Assembly (NCBI GenBank): GCA_021737945.1
Contig: JAIPCX010000003.1
Span: forward strand, 80,421 to 144,420
Length of the DNA: 64,000 bases
Direction: 5' to 3'
Source: Polynucleobacter sp.
Lineage (GTDB): Bacteria > Pseudomonadota > Gammaproteobacteria > Burkholderiales > Burkholderiaceae_D
The translations under genes were made by a program, and so were the position numbers. How positions within the stretch are numbered: position 1 is the stretch's first letter; each line of letters begins with the position of its first letter. Shown here piece by piece: positions 26,476 through 35,094 of this stretch. The notes beneath the pieces were generated by a model, which saw only the letters and a list, made by a program, of their open reading frames with translations, had not been told where the DNA came from and ran no database searches.

Positions 26476-27660
26476 TTAGAGCAGTGCCAGCGCTTCTTGT
26501 GCCGCTACACGGCCTTCGTCGGTGGGAATAACCCATACTTCAACATGACTGCTATCTGAGTGTATGGATTGCACAGAGTCGCCAGTGGCTTGTTGATTGC
26601 GTGCGCTGTCGATGGATACACCCAAATAGACTAATGACAAGCCGACTTTGGCTCGTACTGCAGCGTCATGTTCTCCTATACCACCGGTGAACGCTAAGAC
26701 ATCTAATCCTTCTATACAGGCAGTCAGTGCACCGATCTCACGCACGACGCGATGAGAAAATAAATCTATCGCAAAGCGAGCGGCTTCCGAGTGCGAAGTC
26801 GACAGCGCTCGCATATCTGCGCTTTCGCCCGATACGCCCAGTAAGCCACTTTGTTTGTAGAGAAGTTTTTCTATGGCGTCGTGATCCCAGCCTTGCTCCA
26901 TTAAAAAGAGTAAAACGCCCGGATCTAACGCTCCACTGCGTGTTCCCATCATTAATCCATCGACCGCTGAAAAGCCCATCGTCGTGGCACGGCTTTCGTG
27001 TTGAGTCGTAGCGCACAAACTCGCACCATTACCCAAGTGCGCCATGATGGTTCGTCCGGCTGAACGAGGCGAGATTTGTTTCAATACGTGGGTGATGTAT
27101 TGGTAGGACAGACCATGAAAGCCAAAGCGTCGTACACCCTGGTCAGTGAGTTTATGGTAGATAGCAAACGTCGTTTCTAACGGTGAGAGCGTGCGATGAA
27201 ACGCGGTATCAAAACATGCGATTTGTTTTAAGTGTTGGAACGATTCTGTGAACGCTACGATACCTGCTAAATTATGGGGTTGATGAAGCGGTGCTAAGGA
27301 ATTCAAGGTCGCCAGTTTAGTCAGTACCTCTGGAGTTATGACGGTACTCGCTGTAAATAACGTACCCCCATGTACAACCCGATGGGCAATCGCTTGCAAA
27401 ATAATATGCGCAAAATTGGTGTGAAGTAGTTCTTTTAGTTGGGTGAGAGCGGCTTCAAATGCGTCTTGATCCGCAGCGATAGCAATGGCGTCTGTTTGTC
27501 GCGATTCACCTTTAGATGACCATTGAATTCGCGCGCGACCTGCGGGCTCCAGCCCCTCAATCGCACCGCTCATTTCCGCATCACCGACAGTGTTATCACG
27601 CACTGCATACAGTGCGAATTTAATGCTGGCAGAACCGACGTTGACCGCTAAGATGCTCAC
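26476..27660 (-). CDS. ackA: Acetate kinase
   Basis: The 394-residue cytosolic enzyme converts acetyl phosphate and ADP to acetate and ATP. Family blocks are present: AVNVGSASIKFALY at the N-terminus, AHRVVHGG, CFDTAFHRTL, RRFGFHGLSYQYI, MAHLGNGASLCA, MGTRSGALDPGVLL and FTGGIGEHDAAVR. Its ATG overlaps the stop of the upstream fusion gene by 4 nt (27657-27660), so the two are translationally coupled. Together they convert an acyl-CoA to acyl phosphate and then acid plus ATP, as in low-oxygen energy metabolism. Confidence 0.95.
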   Translation of the reverse strand: MSILAVNVGSASIKFALYAVRDNTVGDAEMSGAIEGLEPAGRARIQWSSKGESRQTDAIAIAADQDAFEAALTQLKELLHTNFAHIILQAIAHRVVHGGTLFTASTVITPEVLTKLATLNSLAPLHQPHNLAGIVAFTESFQHLKQIACFDTAFHRTLSPLETTFAIYHKLTDQGVRRFGFHGLSYQYITHVLKQISPRSAGRTIMAHLGNGASLCATTQHESRATTMGFSAVDGLMMGTRSGALDPGVLLFLMEQGWDHDAIEKLLYKQSGLLGVSGESADMRALSTSHSEAARFAIDLFSHRVVREIGALTACIEGLDVLAFTGGIGEHDAAVRAKVGLSLVYLGVSIDSARNQQATGDSVQSIHSDSSHVEVWVIPTDEGRVAAQEALALL

Positions 27661-29084
27661 GATTTATTTAGTCGGTTGTGATGCGCAATCAATTTCGCCA
27701 GCAGTGCCGATGCACAGCGAGCCATCGCTGTGTCAGATCGACTGGTGAGGGCGATAGGCACGCGCGCACCTAACACTACACCGGCACCATAAGCTTCGGA
27801 AAAAGTCTCAGCTTGTTTAATCATCATATTGCCGGCTTCAAGGTCTGGTGCTACTAAGATATCAGCCTGACCAGCGACCAATGATTGAATATGTTTAAGC
27901 TCAGCCGCTTGCGGTGAGATGGCGTTATCAAAGGCGAGTGGGCCATCGAGTATGCCGCCGGTGATTTGTCCGCGATCAGCCATTTTGCATAGCGCAGCGG
28001 CTTCTAAGGTTGATGGCATAGCTGGGTTGACTGTTTCTACAGCGGCCAGAATGGCGACTTTAGGTTCATTGATGCCCATGATGTGAGCAAATTCTATGGC
28101 GTTTTTAACGATATCGACTTTGTCAGATAGCGTAGGCGCGATGTTTAATGCGGCATCAGTGATACAGAGTGGTTTAGGATACATCGGTACTTGGCATCGA
28201 TACACATGCGACATTCTGCGACCGGTACGCAGCTTGGGCTGCAATACGACGGCATGAATCAACTCATCCGTGTGTAAGCTGCCTTTCATTAGAGCTTCGA
28301 CTTCGCGATCAGCCGCCATTTGGGCGGCTACCTCAGCGGCTTCGTGGCTATGTTCAACATTGATGATACGAACGCCGGTCAGATCAATAGTGTGTTTTTC
28401 AGCGAGGGCACGCACTTTTTTTTCTGGTGCAATGATGATGGCTTTAATTAAGCCAGCGTGTTGCGCATCCATAGCACCGCGTAATGATTCTTCATCGCAG
28501 GGGTGAACTACTCCGCAAGTCACTGCTTCTAAATGTGCTCCCAGGCTAAGCAACTGAGCATGTTGTTCATAGGGGTTAGATAAGCTAATTTTCGGTGCAT
28601 GAATTTTTGGTATGCGCAGCTTTTTGGTAGGTGCTAGTACGCGAGCCACGCCGGATAGGACTCGGTCACCTTTTTGATTAACGAGTGAGCATTCAAGTTC
28701 GATGGAATTTTTCTCATCATTTTTTGATGAGCACGTAACAGTCACGGTTAAGGTATCGCCGATTCGCACGGGTCGACTGAAGTGGAGATTTTGTTCTAGA
28801 TAAATCGTGCCAGGACCGGGAAATACGGTGCCCAGTACCGTTGAAATTAACGCGCCACCCCACATACCATGACCAATGATTCCGTGAAACAGCGTTTGAC
28901 TTGAATACACCGGATCCATGTGAGCTGGATTGATATCACCTGAAACGGCAGCAAAGGCTTTGATATCGTCAGGCGTCAGTGTGCGCGTGATTTCAGCGCT
29001 ATCGCCCACGTCAATTTCTGAGTAGATAAAATTGACTAGCCATTCATCGTCGGCATTGTCAGCAGTAATTTTGATATTTTTCAT
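27657..29084 (-). CDS. MaoC-domain/phosphate acyltransferase fusion (bifunctional enoyl-CoA hydratase/phosphate acetyltransferase)
   Basis: The 475-residue protein has an N-terminal MaoC hot-dog domain (residues about 20-150) with the hydratase signature GDINPAHMDP and GIIGHGMWGG. The C-terminal part is a Pta/Ptb-type phosphotransacylase (residues about 165-470; MKGSLHTDELIHAV, RTGRRMSHVY, GILDGPLAFDNA, ADILVAPDLEAGNM). Such fusions are known beside ackA in Burkholderiales low-oxygen loci and produce acetyl or butyryl phosphate. The 4-nt overlap with ackA marks one operon. A degraded enoyl-ACP reductase end lies 9 nt upstream. Confidence 0.9.
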   Translation of the reverse strand: MKNIKITADNADDEWLVNFIYSEIDVGDSAEITRTLTPDDIKAFAAVSGDINPAHMDPVYSSQTLFHGIIGHGMWGGALISTVLGTVFPGPGTIYLEQNLHFSRPVRIGDTLTVTVTCSSKNDEKNSIELECSLVNQKGDRVLSGVARVLAPTKKLRIPKIHAPKISLSNPYEQHAQLLSLGAHLEAVTCGVVHPCDEESLRGAMDAQHAGLIKAIIIAPEKKVRALAEKHTIDLTGVRIINVEHSHEAAEVAAQMAADREVEALMKGSLHTDELIHAVVLQPKLRTGRRMSHVYRCQVPMYPKPLCITDAALNIAPTLSDKVDIVKNAIEFAHIMGINEPKVAILAAVETVNPAMPSTLEAAALCKMADRGQITGGILDGPLAFDNAISPQAAELKHIQSLVAGQADILVAPDLEAGNMMIKQAETFSEAYGAGVVLGARVPIALTSRSDTAMARCASALLAKLIAHHNRLNKS

Positions 29085-29093
29085 GATCTAAGC

Positions 29094-29180
29094 TTAAGCA
29101 ACAGCGTGGCATCCTGCATCGACGTAAATAGTTTGTCCTGTCATGCCATTAGCAAAATATGATAAGTTCAAAGCTGATAT
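29094..29180 (-). pseudogene. 3' remnant of an enoyl-ACP reductase (FabI-type) gene
   Basis: Read on the minus strand, 28 codons to TAA (29094-29096) encode YFANGMTGQTIYVDAGCHAV and a few preceding residues. This is the ending of FabI-like SDR enzymes (the GxTGxxxYVDxG pattern). A stop codon (TAA) precedes it, and no other part of the enzyme is found upstream. In related genomes an enoyl-ACP reductase commonly accompanies the phosphotransacylase/ackA pair (from memory), so this is probably what is left of an operon member after a deletion. Confidence 0.7.
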
Positions 29181-29511
29181 TTAGTTTAAAGAGCAATTAC
29201 TGCTACCTAGCTGACTTATAAAAACTAACCATGAGTCTGGGCATTAATTATGTGCCTCAGATGACTGATTGCACTATAACGATAGTGCTGCCTATAAGAA
29301 ATTGACTTGAGTCAAGATTTGCTAATAGCGGCCGCGTATTCGACCTTTTTTATCGATTCCACTAGAGCTGGTGGTCGATTGGAGATGCAGTCAAAGCATC
29401 GAGAAGGCCGCAACTGGAATACAAGTGCGGTATAAAGTCTTTTTAGACCGCACAGTTTTTATCGCTGATGGAGTTGCAGCATATAGCGCGTAAGTTTTAT
29501 ACTGGCTTGGT
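29181..29511. other. Intergenic region upstream of the phosphotransacylase-ackA unit
   Basis: About 330 bases without a gene. It holds an FNR/ANR-type dyad (29302-29315) and an imperfect hairpin, GTGCGGT (29425-29431) with ACCGCAC (29447-29453). The hairpin is followed on + by AGTTTTT, although no + gene precedes it. The rest shows nothing I can support. Confidence 0.5.
29302..29315. promoter_or_regulatory. FNR/ANR-type box
   Basis: TTGACttgaGTCAA is a perfect 5+5 dyad with a 4-nt spacer. It matches the FNR/ANR/FixK pattern TTGAY-N4-RTCAA. It lies about 220 nt upstream of the phosphotransacylase-ackA operon and in its promoter direction. Oxygen-limitation control of this operon is known in Burkholderia-type relatives; its use here is inferred. 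Confidence 0.5.
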
Positions 29512-30129
29512 TTATTTATTAAGTTCCAGATAGCTTTCAAAAATAGCGGCATGTATCTGTGCATTTTCTGCGTCGTTCGGCCACACATGTGACGCTTCAA
29601 AACGCACGTCATACGTAGGCTCGTCTTCAGCGTGTATGCCATGTCCATGCGCATCCGGAAAAGGATAGAGCGGCGACTTGCTAATCACCACACCACACTT
29701 ACCTCGAAGGTAGCCAGGCATACGCATGTGGCCGGGGACATGCTCATCTCGCACACGGACGAGATCACCCGGTAAAAACGTTTTTCGCTGTGGGTGATTG
29801 CTACGCCCTGGTGCAGAGGGAAGTGCGAGCGGATAACTGCCATGTGCGAGTTGTTCTAAGTGCTCACGTGTGACCAAACCTTTTTCTACGCAGAGTGATG
29901 CCAGAGCCGTTAGTGAGCGTTCGTAATAACTCGCACTTAAATAATGTCGCGGCTCCATACGTTCAATCGCGTGACGATATTCATCCATATTGTATACACC
30001 GCATTTCACGGCCAAGCTGTACAAAGCATTGGCGCGAATTTCCCAGTCAGCGTGAAACACAGCAGCATTTTTGCTGTGACGTACCGGTCCGAATCCTTCT
30101 TTACCGCCTAGATCATGCATGCCATCCAT
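29512..30129 (-). CDS. nthB: Nitrile hydratase beta subunit
   Basis: The 205-residue protein begins with the beta-subunit hallmark MDGMHDLGGKEGFGPV and has HADWEIRANAL, ERMEPRHYLSASYYER and the C-terminal SH3-like barrel (FLPGDLVRVRDEHVPGHMRM, then YDVRFEASHVWP). Nitrile hydratase turns nitriles into amides in the cytosol. The gene follows the alpha subunit by 10 nt, as usual. Downstream I find no activator/metallochaperone gene (P47K or NHase-activator type), which normally completes such operons. Confidence 0.92.
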   Translation of the reverse strand: MDGMHDLGGKEGFGPVRHSKNAAVFHADWEIRANALYSLAVKCGVYNMDEYRHAIERMEPRHYLSASYYERSLTALASLCVEKGLVTREHLEQLAHGSYPLALPSAPGRSNHPQRKTFLPGDLVRVRDEHVPGHMRMPGYLRGKCGVVISKSPLYPFPDAHGHGIHAEDEPTYDVRFEASHVWPNDAENAQIHAAIFESYLELNK

Positions 30130-30139
30130 GGCGTTTCCT

Positions 30140-30727
30140 TTACAAGCGGGCCACGCCGATGAGCGCGTCCTTGTTGACCAATGCAGCTAATTGTTCTGCG
30201 TTTAGATTTTCTGTACCCGTTGGACGCTGGGGTAAAACCATATAACGTGTATCAGCGGTGGTATCCCACACACGTATCTGAACATGGGCTGGTAAATCGA
30301 GTCCCATTTCTTGGAGGACTGTGCGTGATTCGCGTACAACGCGCGCACGATATTCCAAATCTTTATACCAATCGGGTGGTAAACCAATGATGGTAAATGC
30401 AGTGCATGAGCATAGCGTGCAGCAAATCACGTTATGGATATCTGCTGTGTTTTCCAGTACAACAAAATGCCGGTGGTGCGGCGGCATACTTAAACCCATC
30501 TCTTGGATGGCCGCTGTTCCATCGCCTAACAATCGCTGTTTAAATTCTGGGTCAGACCAGGCACGCGCTACCAGCCTTGCGCCGTTTTCAGGAATCCAAT
30601 GCTCATTTGCTAAGTCATGAAAGGTATCAATGAATTTGTCGGGCTCCATACCGTGCTGTTCTAGTACAGTTTGTATGGAGTCCAGACGTTGTTCAATGCT
30701 GGCGATGGCGTGTGGCTTTGCGTTCAT
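30140..30727 (-). CDS. nthA: Nitrile hydratase alpha subunit
   Basis: The 195-residue subunit carries the claw-setting metal motif in residues 103-108, CTLCSC. The three Cys (103, 106, 108) and backbone amides bind the metal, and in the family Cys106/108 become oxidised. Thr104 is the cobalt-type residue, but Thr109 after the last Cys is what iron-type enzymes have, and the usual PWPVLG is AFTIIG. GLPPDWYK and YRARVVRESRTVL follow as normal. It starts the alpha-beta operon. Metal choice is open. Confidence 0.92.
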   Translation of the reverse strand: MNAKPHAIASIEQRLDSIQTVLEQHGMEPDKFIDTFHDLANEHWIPENGARLVARAWSDPEFKQRLLGDGTAAIQEMGLSMPPHHRHFVVLENTADIHNVICCTLCSCTAFTIIGLPPDWYKDLEYRARVVRESRTVLQEMGLDLPAHVQIRVWDTTADTRYMVLPQRPTGTENLNAEQLAALVNKDALIGVARL

Positions 30728-30931
30728 GGGTGGCTCACTAGAGAAGTCTTGGGTTTATGCTAACACCCTTCGTTTGGTGATTATTATTATGTACTTTACC
30801 AGTTTGCATTAACAATAAGCAGTCATAGCCAATGATTGAGGGCTGGCGCGCGATATGGCAAGCTGTTCTGAAGCCGTTAATAAACGATGATACAAGCGAC
30901 AAGTTAATCGACAAAACTGCAGGGAATAAAC

Positions 30932-31276
30932 ATGTCAAAAGAATACAAGCAAATTACTAAAGATATCTCGAGCTCCTTGGTGAAGTTGCGAGCTGAGGCC
31001 CCAGAAATGATGAAAGGGTTTAGCGACTTAGCCGCGGCCGCCACAAAAGCAGGCGCACTGGATAAAAAAACCAAAGAGTTGATTGCACTCGCTTTGGGCG
31101 TTGCCGCTCGTTGTGACGGCTGCTTAGGATTTCACACGCAAACCTTAGTCAAACTAGGCGCAACCAAACAAGAAGTCATAGAAACACTGGGGATGGCTAT
31201 CTATATGGGCGGCGGGCCATCATTGATGTATGCGGCAGACGCACTGACGGCGTTTGAACAAGCGGAGGTTAAATAG
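30932..31276 (+). CDS. Carboxymuconolactone-decarboxylase-family (AhpD-like) protein
   Basis: The 114-residue all-helical protein has the CMD/AhpD redox signature: Glu49 in KELIALALGVAARCDGCLGFH, with Cys61, Cys64 and His68. Proteins with this CxxC...H pattern act as alkylhydroperoxidases or thiol-disulfide partners and not as decarboxylases. AGGGAATAA precedes the ATG. It is divergent from nitrile hydratase across a 200-nt promoter region. The physiological reductant is unknown. Confidence 0.88.
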   Translation: MSKEYKQITKDISSSLVKLRAEAPEMMKGFSDLAAAATKAGALDKKTKELIALALGVAARCDGCLGFHTQTLVKLGATKQEVIETLGMAIYMGGGPSLMYAADALTAFEQAEVK

Positions 31277-31412
31277 GTTTTTTAACGCTCTTGTAATGGA
31301 GTATTTGGATAATCTTCCGAGTTACAAGATATGGACTACTATCAGCGTGGGGCTTAGAAATACGAGAGTATTTTTTGGCAAGACATTTAAAAACCAGGAA
31401 ACACAATCAATA

Positions 31413-31598
31413 ATGAGTTCTCCTTACAGAGTATCCGCCGTATTTAGGTTCTGTTACCGCAATAATCTTAATAATATTGGAATAGATCAGAAAGTGCTGA
31501 GCGTGTCTGGCGAAACCGAGGATTACGTTATTGCGGCGTTAGCGGTGGCATTCCCTGAGCGTGATTGTTTTTCTATTGTGTCCTTAAGCTGGAAATAA
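31413..31598 (+). CDS. Possible small protein of 61 residues
   Basis: ATG at 31413 follows a CAGGAAAC stretch (spacing a little long). The 61-residue product has a plausible alpha/beta pattern (SSPYRVSAVFRFCYRNNLNN, then DYVIAALAVAFPERDCFSIV). The frame is open back to 31254, but the upstream part overlaps the CMD gene and looks non-coding. No family recognised. Confidence 0.35.
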   Translation: MSSPYRVSAVFRFCYRNNLNNIGIDQKVLSVSGETEDYVIAALAVAFPERDCFSIVSLSWK

Positions 31599-31699
31599 TG
31601 TTTAAACTTAGGGTTACCGTTGGTCGCATCTTGTACTGCTTCACCTAATATCTTTGAATCACGAGCACAAAACACCATAGTCGGTAAAGCTAATCAATC

Positions 31700-32506
31700 A
31701 TGACTAAAATTTTAAATAAATTTAGAGATTGGACGACGGCGTTTCGGCGTGGGATGCGGTATGTATTTGGCGCGCGTGATAAGTACGTAGGTGATTACCG
31801 CTATGGTCAATATCACGGGCAGGGATCAATGACCTACGCTGATGGTGATCGCTACGTCGGCGAATACGTAGAAGGTAATCGGCATCGGCAGGGCATGTAT
31901 AGCTTTGCTAATGGTGATAAGTACGTTGGTGAATATAAAAATGGTACCCGGCACGGTAAAGGCATGTATACCTCACCTAGCGGTATCTCCTATGTTGGTG
32001 AGTTCATCAATGGTGTGCAAGATGGATACGGCATGCACGCGTTGGCCGATGGTACTCGCTACGTAGGGCAATTCAAAAATGGTCTGCCTTATGGCCAAGG
32101 GACACAGTTATGGCTGAATGGCAATGCCTACACTGGCGACTTCCGGGCGGGCAAGCGATACGGTATTGGACGATTTACCTGGCCCGACGGCACTTACTAC
32201 ATTGGTGAGTATAAAAACGATAAGCGGCAAGGCGAAGGGACAGAAATTCATATTGATGGTGATGTCTACGTGGGTCATTGGCATGACGATCAAAAGCATG
32301 GTCAAGGAACCTATACCTGGGCAGATCAAGATCAGTACATCGGTCAGTGGAAGGCAGATCAATTTCATGGTCACGGCATTTACATCAATGCCGATGGAAC
32401 TCGCCAAGAGGGCATTTGGGAAAATGATGAGTTCGTCAAAGAAATCCGATCGACGTCGCGAGCGCAGCATTTGCAGTTAGTGCAAAATGTGGCGAACGGA
32501 GGATGA
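31700..32506 (+). CDS. MORN-repeat protein
   Basis: The 268-residue protein is almost entirely a run of nine 23-residue MORN repeats (pattern YxGxxxxGxxxGxGxxxxxDG) from about residue 32 to 240, plus a partial tenth (QEGIWENDEF). About 30 basic residues precede them. MORN repeats form elongated beta-hairpin sheets that bind lipids or proteins. There is no signal peptide, so a cytosolic or membrane-peripheral place is likely. Repeats have diverged from each other, arguing against recent expansion. Monocistronic by context; partner unknown. Confidence 0.9.
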   Translation: MTKILNKFRDWTTAFRRGMRYVFGARDKYVGDYRYGQYHGQGSMTYADGDRYVGEYVEGNRHRQGMYSFANGDKYVGEYKNGTRHGKGMYTSPSGISYVGEFINGVQDGYGMHALADGTRYVGQFKNGLPYGQGTQLWLNGNAYTGDFRAGKRYGIGRFTWPDGTYYIGEYKNDKRQGEGTEIHIDGDVYVGHWHDDQKHGQGTYTWADQDQYIGQWKADQFHGHGIYINADGTRQEGIWENDEFVKEIRSTSRAQHLQLVQNVANGG

Positions 32507-32631
32507 CGTTACCATTCATCTGTAATGTGTAAATGAATCTACAGCAGCATTCCAAACCGTAGCATCTCCAAAAATTTCTATCCCTTCTAGGTGGAAATTT
32601 CTATAATCAGAAAAATTAAAAGATTATTAAT

Positions 32632-32656
32632 AAGCCAGCTGTGCTGGCTTTTTTTA
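32632..32656 (+). terminator. Rho-independent terminator before the APC permease
   Basis: AAGCCAGC (32632-32639) pairs with GCTGGCTT (32643-32650) over TGT, then TTTTT. It ends the MORN gene transcript about 130 nt past its stop. Confidence 0.88.
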
Positions 32657-32675
32657 AGTCCAAAGGAGATTGACT

Positions 32676-34049
32676 GTGACCAAGCAGGAGCAATTAGCTA
32701 GCAATTCACTGGGGACGATTGAATCAACCATCATGGGAATTGCAGGAACCGCTCCTGCCTTTAGTGTTGCAGTCACTACTGCAGCAATTGTGGCGTCGGT
32801 CGGTGTATTGTCAGTTGGTAGTATTTTGTACTGCGGCTTGATCATGTTTGGGATCATGCTGGCTTTCATTCATTTGAGCAAAATTACACCGCATGCAGGT
32901 GCTACCTACGCGTGGGTTGGGCATGTGTTTGGTCGCAAGTGGGGCTTCTTTGCAGGCTGGGGTTTGTTGGTGGCGTCGATATTTTTTATGGTGTCCGCGA
33001 CCATACCCGCAGCTACATCGACCTTGGTTTTGATCGTGCCTGATCTTGTTGAAAATCCGAACTGGGTAACCAGTGTGGCTGCGATTTGGTTAACGCTAGT
33101 GACACTGGTGGTTACCAAGGGAATTAAGCATGCGAGTGTGGCCCAAGTAATTCTGACGGTGATTGAAACGGTGGTAATTTTTGCGCTCATCATCGGTGCT
33201 TTTATTCAATACGGTGGCCGACCTGCACATATTCCTTCAATTATTTGGATCTCTCCGTTTTCTTTTACCCCTCAAATGTTCGCCACCGGAGCGTTGACTG
33301 CGATATTCTTTTATTGGGGTTGGGACGTCACGATGAATTTGAGTGAGGAGAGCAAGGCCGGTGAGGGTGATGCGCCTCATTCTGCTAGTCAAGGAGCTTT
33401 TTGGGCGATGGTGAATTTGATTTTGTTTTTCATCATTATGATGATTGTTGTTTTGATTGTTTTGACGGATGAGGAAATCGCTGCAGCGAATACCAATGTT
33501 TTGTATGCGATTGCGAATAAATTATTTCCTACGCCGTGGAATTATCTCGCTGTACTTTCTACCATCTTGAGTACAGTGGGAACGATAGAGACACAGATTT
33601 TGCAATTCAGTCGCAGTATGTTTGCTATGGCACGCGATCAGGCGCTTCATAGCCGCTATGCGACCCTGCATCCCGAATGGAAAACTCCGTGGGTTGCGAC
33701 TTTCGTGATTTGGTTTTTTGGAATCGTTTTATTGTTTTTATCTTCGTACTCTCCTTCAGTCAAAATGATCTTAGAGAGTTCTATTATGGCGATAGGATTT
33801 CAAATTTGCTTTTATATGAGTCTGGCAGGATTTGCGTGTGCCTGGCATTACCGAAATAAATTACGCGACGGCGTATTTGATGCCACGTCGTATGTGATCT
33901 GGCCATTGCTAGCGGGCGCCTTTATGGTTTTTGTGGGTCTGTATAGTATTCCTACATTCGATGGTTTAACTGTTGCGCTCGGTTTGGGCGGGTTACTTAT
34001 TGGTTTTATCCCTCTCGTACTTAATTCAAAATCAGTCAGTTTGGAGTGA
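32676..34049 (+). CDS. APC-superfamily amino acid/amine permease
   Basis: The 457-residue inner-membrane protein has about twelve hydrophobic segments. The N-terminal GTIESTIMGIAGTAPAFSVA and HAGATYAWVGHVFGRKWGF are typical of the APC family (amino acid or amine uptake). GTG at 32676 is chosen because GGAG (32665-32668) is 7 nt upstream; TTG at 32670 would be too close. It lies 52 nt before the LysR gene, so its substrate may relate to the catabolic operon, but nothing in the sequence proves it. Confidence 0.85.
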   Translation: MTKQEQLASNSLGTIESTIMGIAGTAPAFSVAVTTAAIVASVGVLSVGSILYCGLIMFGIMLAFIHLSKITPHAGATYAWVGHVFGRKWGFFAGWGLLVASIFFMVSATIPAATSTLVLIVPDLVENPNWVTSVAAIWLTLVTLVVTKGIKHASVAQVILTVIETVVIFALIIGAFIQYGGRPAHIPSIIWISPFSFTPQMFATGALTAIFFYWGWDVTMNLSEESKAGEGDAPHSASQGAFWAMVNLILFFIIMMIVVLIVLTDEEIAAANTNVLYAIANKLFPTPWNYLAVLSTILSTVGTIETQILQFSRSMFAMARDQALHSRYATLHPEWKTPWVATFVIWFFGIVLLFLSSYSPSVKMILESSIMAIGFQICFYMSLAGFACAWHYRNKLRDGVFDATSYVIWPLLAGAFMVFVGLYSIPTFDGLTVALGLGGLLIGFIPLVLNSKSVSLE

Positions 34050-34065
34050 CGCTAGTTTATTTTTG

Positions 34066-34078
34066 GTTCGTTACGAAC
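34066..34078. promoter_or_regulatory. GTTCG-N3-CGAAC dyad upstream of the LysR gene
   Basis: GTTCG (34066-34070) and CGAAC (34074-34078) are exact inverted repeats, 23 nt before the LysR start codon. The same arms, spaced by 7 nt, occur before the hydroquinone operon. A site for autoregulation by the LysR protein is inferred. Confidence 0.45.
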
Positions 34079-34101
34079 TTTCTTGCATAAGTTGATTCCC
34101 T

Positions 34102-35052
34102 ATGGATCGCCTTCAAACTATTGAAGCTTTTGTTGCGGTCGCCCATTCGGGTAGCTTCGCATCTGCGGCACAACAATTACGAGTAGCAAAATCGGTCGTT
34201 ACTGCACGTGTCCAGCAACTGGAAGAGTATGTAGGTGCACCTCTTTTGCATAGAACGACGCGCTCAGTGAGGTTGACTGAACTAGGGCAGGCTTATGTAA
34301 AGGATTGTGCTGAGCTATTAAGTAAATCAAATGGTTTGCTTGATGAGATGCGCAAGACACAAACCTCACCCGAAGGAAAATTACGTATTCATGCCTTGCC
34401 TGGCTTTGTGCTGGGTCATCTAGCCGTAGAGCTGCAAGAATTTCAGCAATTACATCCTGATATTAATTTGGATTTATTTGTGTCAGACACGGTGATTGAT
34501 CCAGTCAAGGAGGGATTCGACTGCACACTGCAGATTTTCTCGCCGGCTTCTGAGGAACTGATAGCACGCAAGATGTTTCCGGTTCGAAGAGTGTTTTGTG
34601 CATCGCCGTCCTACTTAGCAGCACACTCGGAAATTAACAATCCGCGCGACCTACGTGAGCACCGCCTAGGACTCTATTCTGGCTACCACACGCGTGATCG
34701 GTGGGATTTTTTTCGGGGCCAAGAAGCGATATCTATCTATTTGAAGCCACCCTTATTGACGAATAGCGTGCATCTACTCGCTGAGTATGGGTGTGCTGGC
34801 GCCGGCGTGGTGTGTATACCGACCTTGGTTGCATCGCGTTACTTAGTCTCAGGGCAGTTAGTTCCCGTATTAACGGACTGGCAATTATCCTCCTTTTGGC
34901 TATCCGCTATTTATCCGCATAACTCCCGTCACGGCCTAAAACTTCAGCTTTTTATCAATCATTTAATGAAAAAGTTTGCTGGCACTCCGCCTTGGGATCA
35001 GGTGTTGATTCAGCGAGGCTGGTTAAGTGAAGAGCCGGTTCAGCTTATTTGA
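34102..35052 (+). CDS. LysR-family regulator, probably of the hydroquinone operon
   Basis: The 316-residue protein has the N-terminal LysR winged helix (LQTIEAFVAVAHSGSFASAA, then VTARVQQLEEYVGAPLLHRT and SVRLTELGQAY) and a C-terminal effector-binding domain. It belongs to the CrgA/DsdC-like group with a VHLLAEYGCAGAGV block. It stands 172 nt before, and in the same direction as, the hydroquinone dioxygenase operon. Control of that operon with an aromatic inducer is inferred from position and shared dyads. Confidence 0.88.
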   Translation: MDRLQTIEAFVAVAHSGSFASAAQQLRVAKSVVTARVQQLEEYVGAPLLHRTTRSVRLTELGQAYVKDCAELLSKSNGLLDEMRKTQTSPEGKLRIHALPGFVLGHLAVELQEFQQLHPDINLDLFVSDTVIDPVKEGFDCTLQIFSPASEELIARKMFPVRRVFCASPSYLAAHSEINNPRDLREHRLGLYSGYHTRDRWDFFRGQEAISIYLKPPLLTNSVHLLAEYGCAGAGVVCIPTLVASRYLVSGQLVPVLTDWQLSSFWLSAIYPHNSRHGLKLQLFINHLMKKFAGTPPWDQVLIQRGWLSEEPVQLI

Positions 35053-35094
35053 TCCTTTCCCCTTGGACTAGCTATCCAAGAAATCCGTTGTCAT

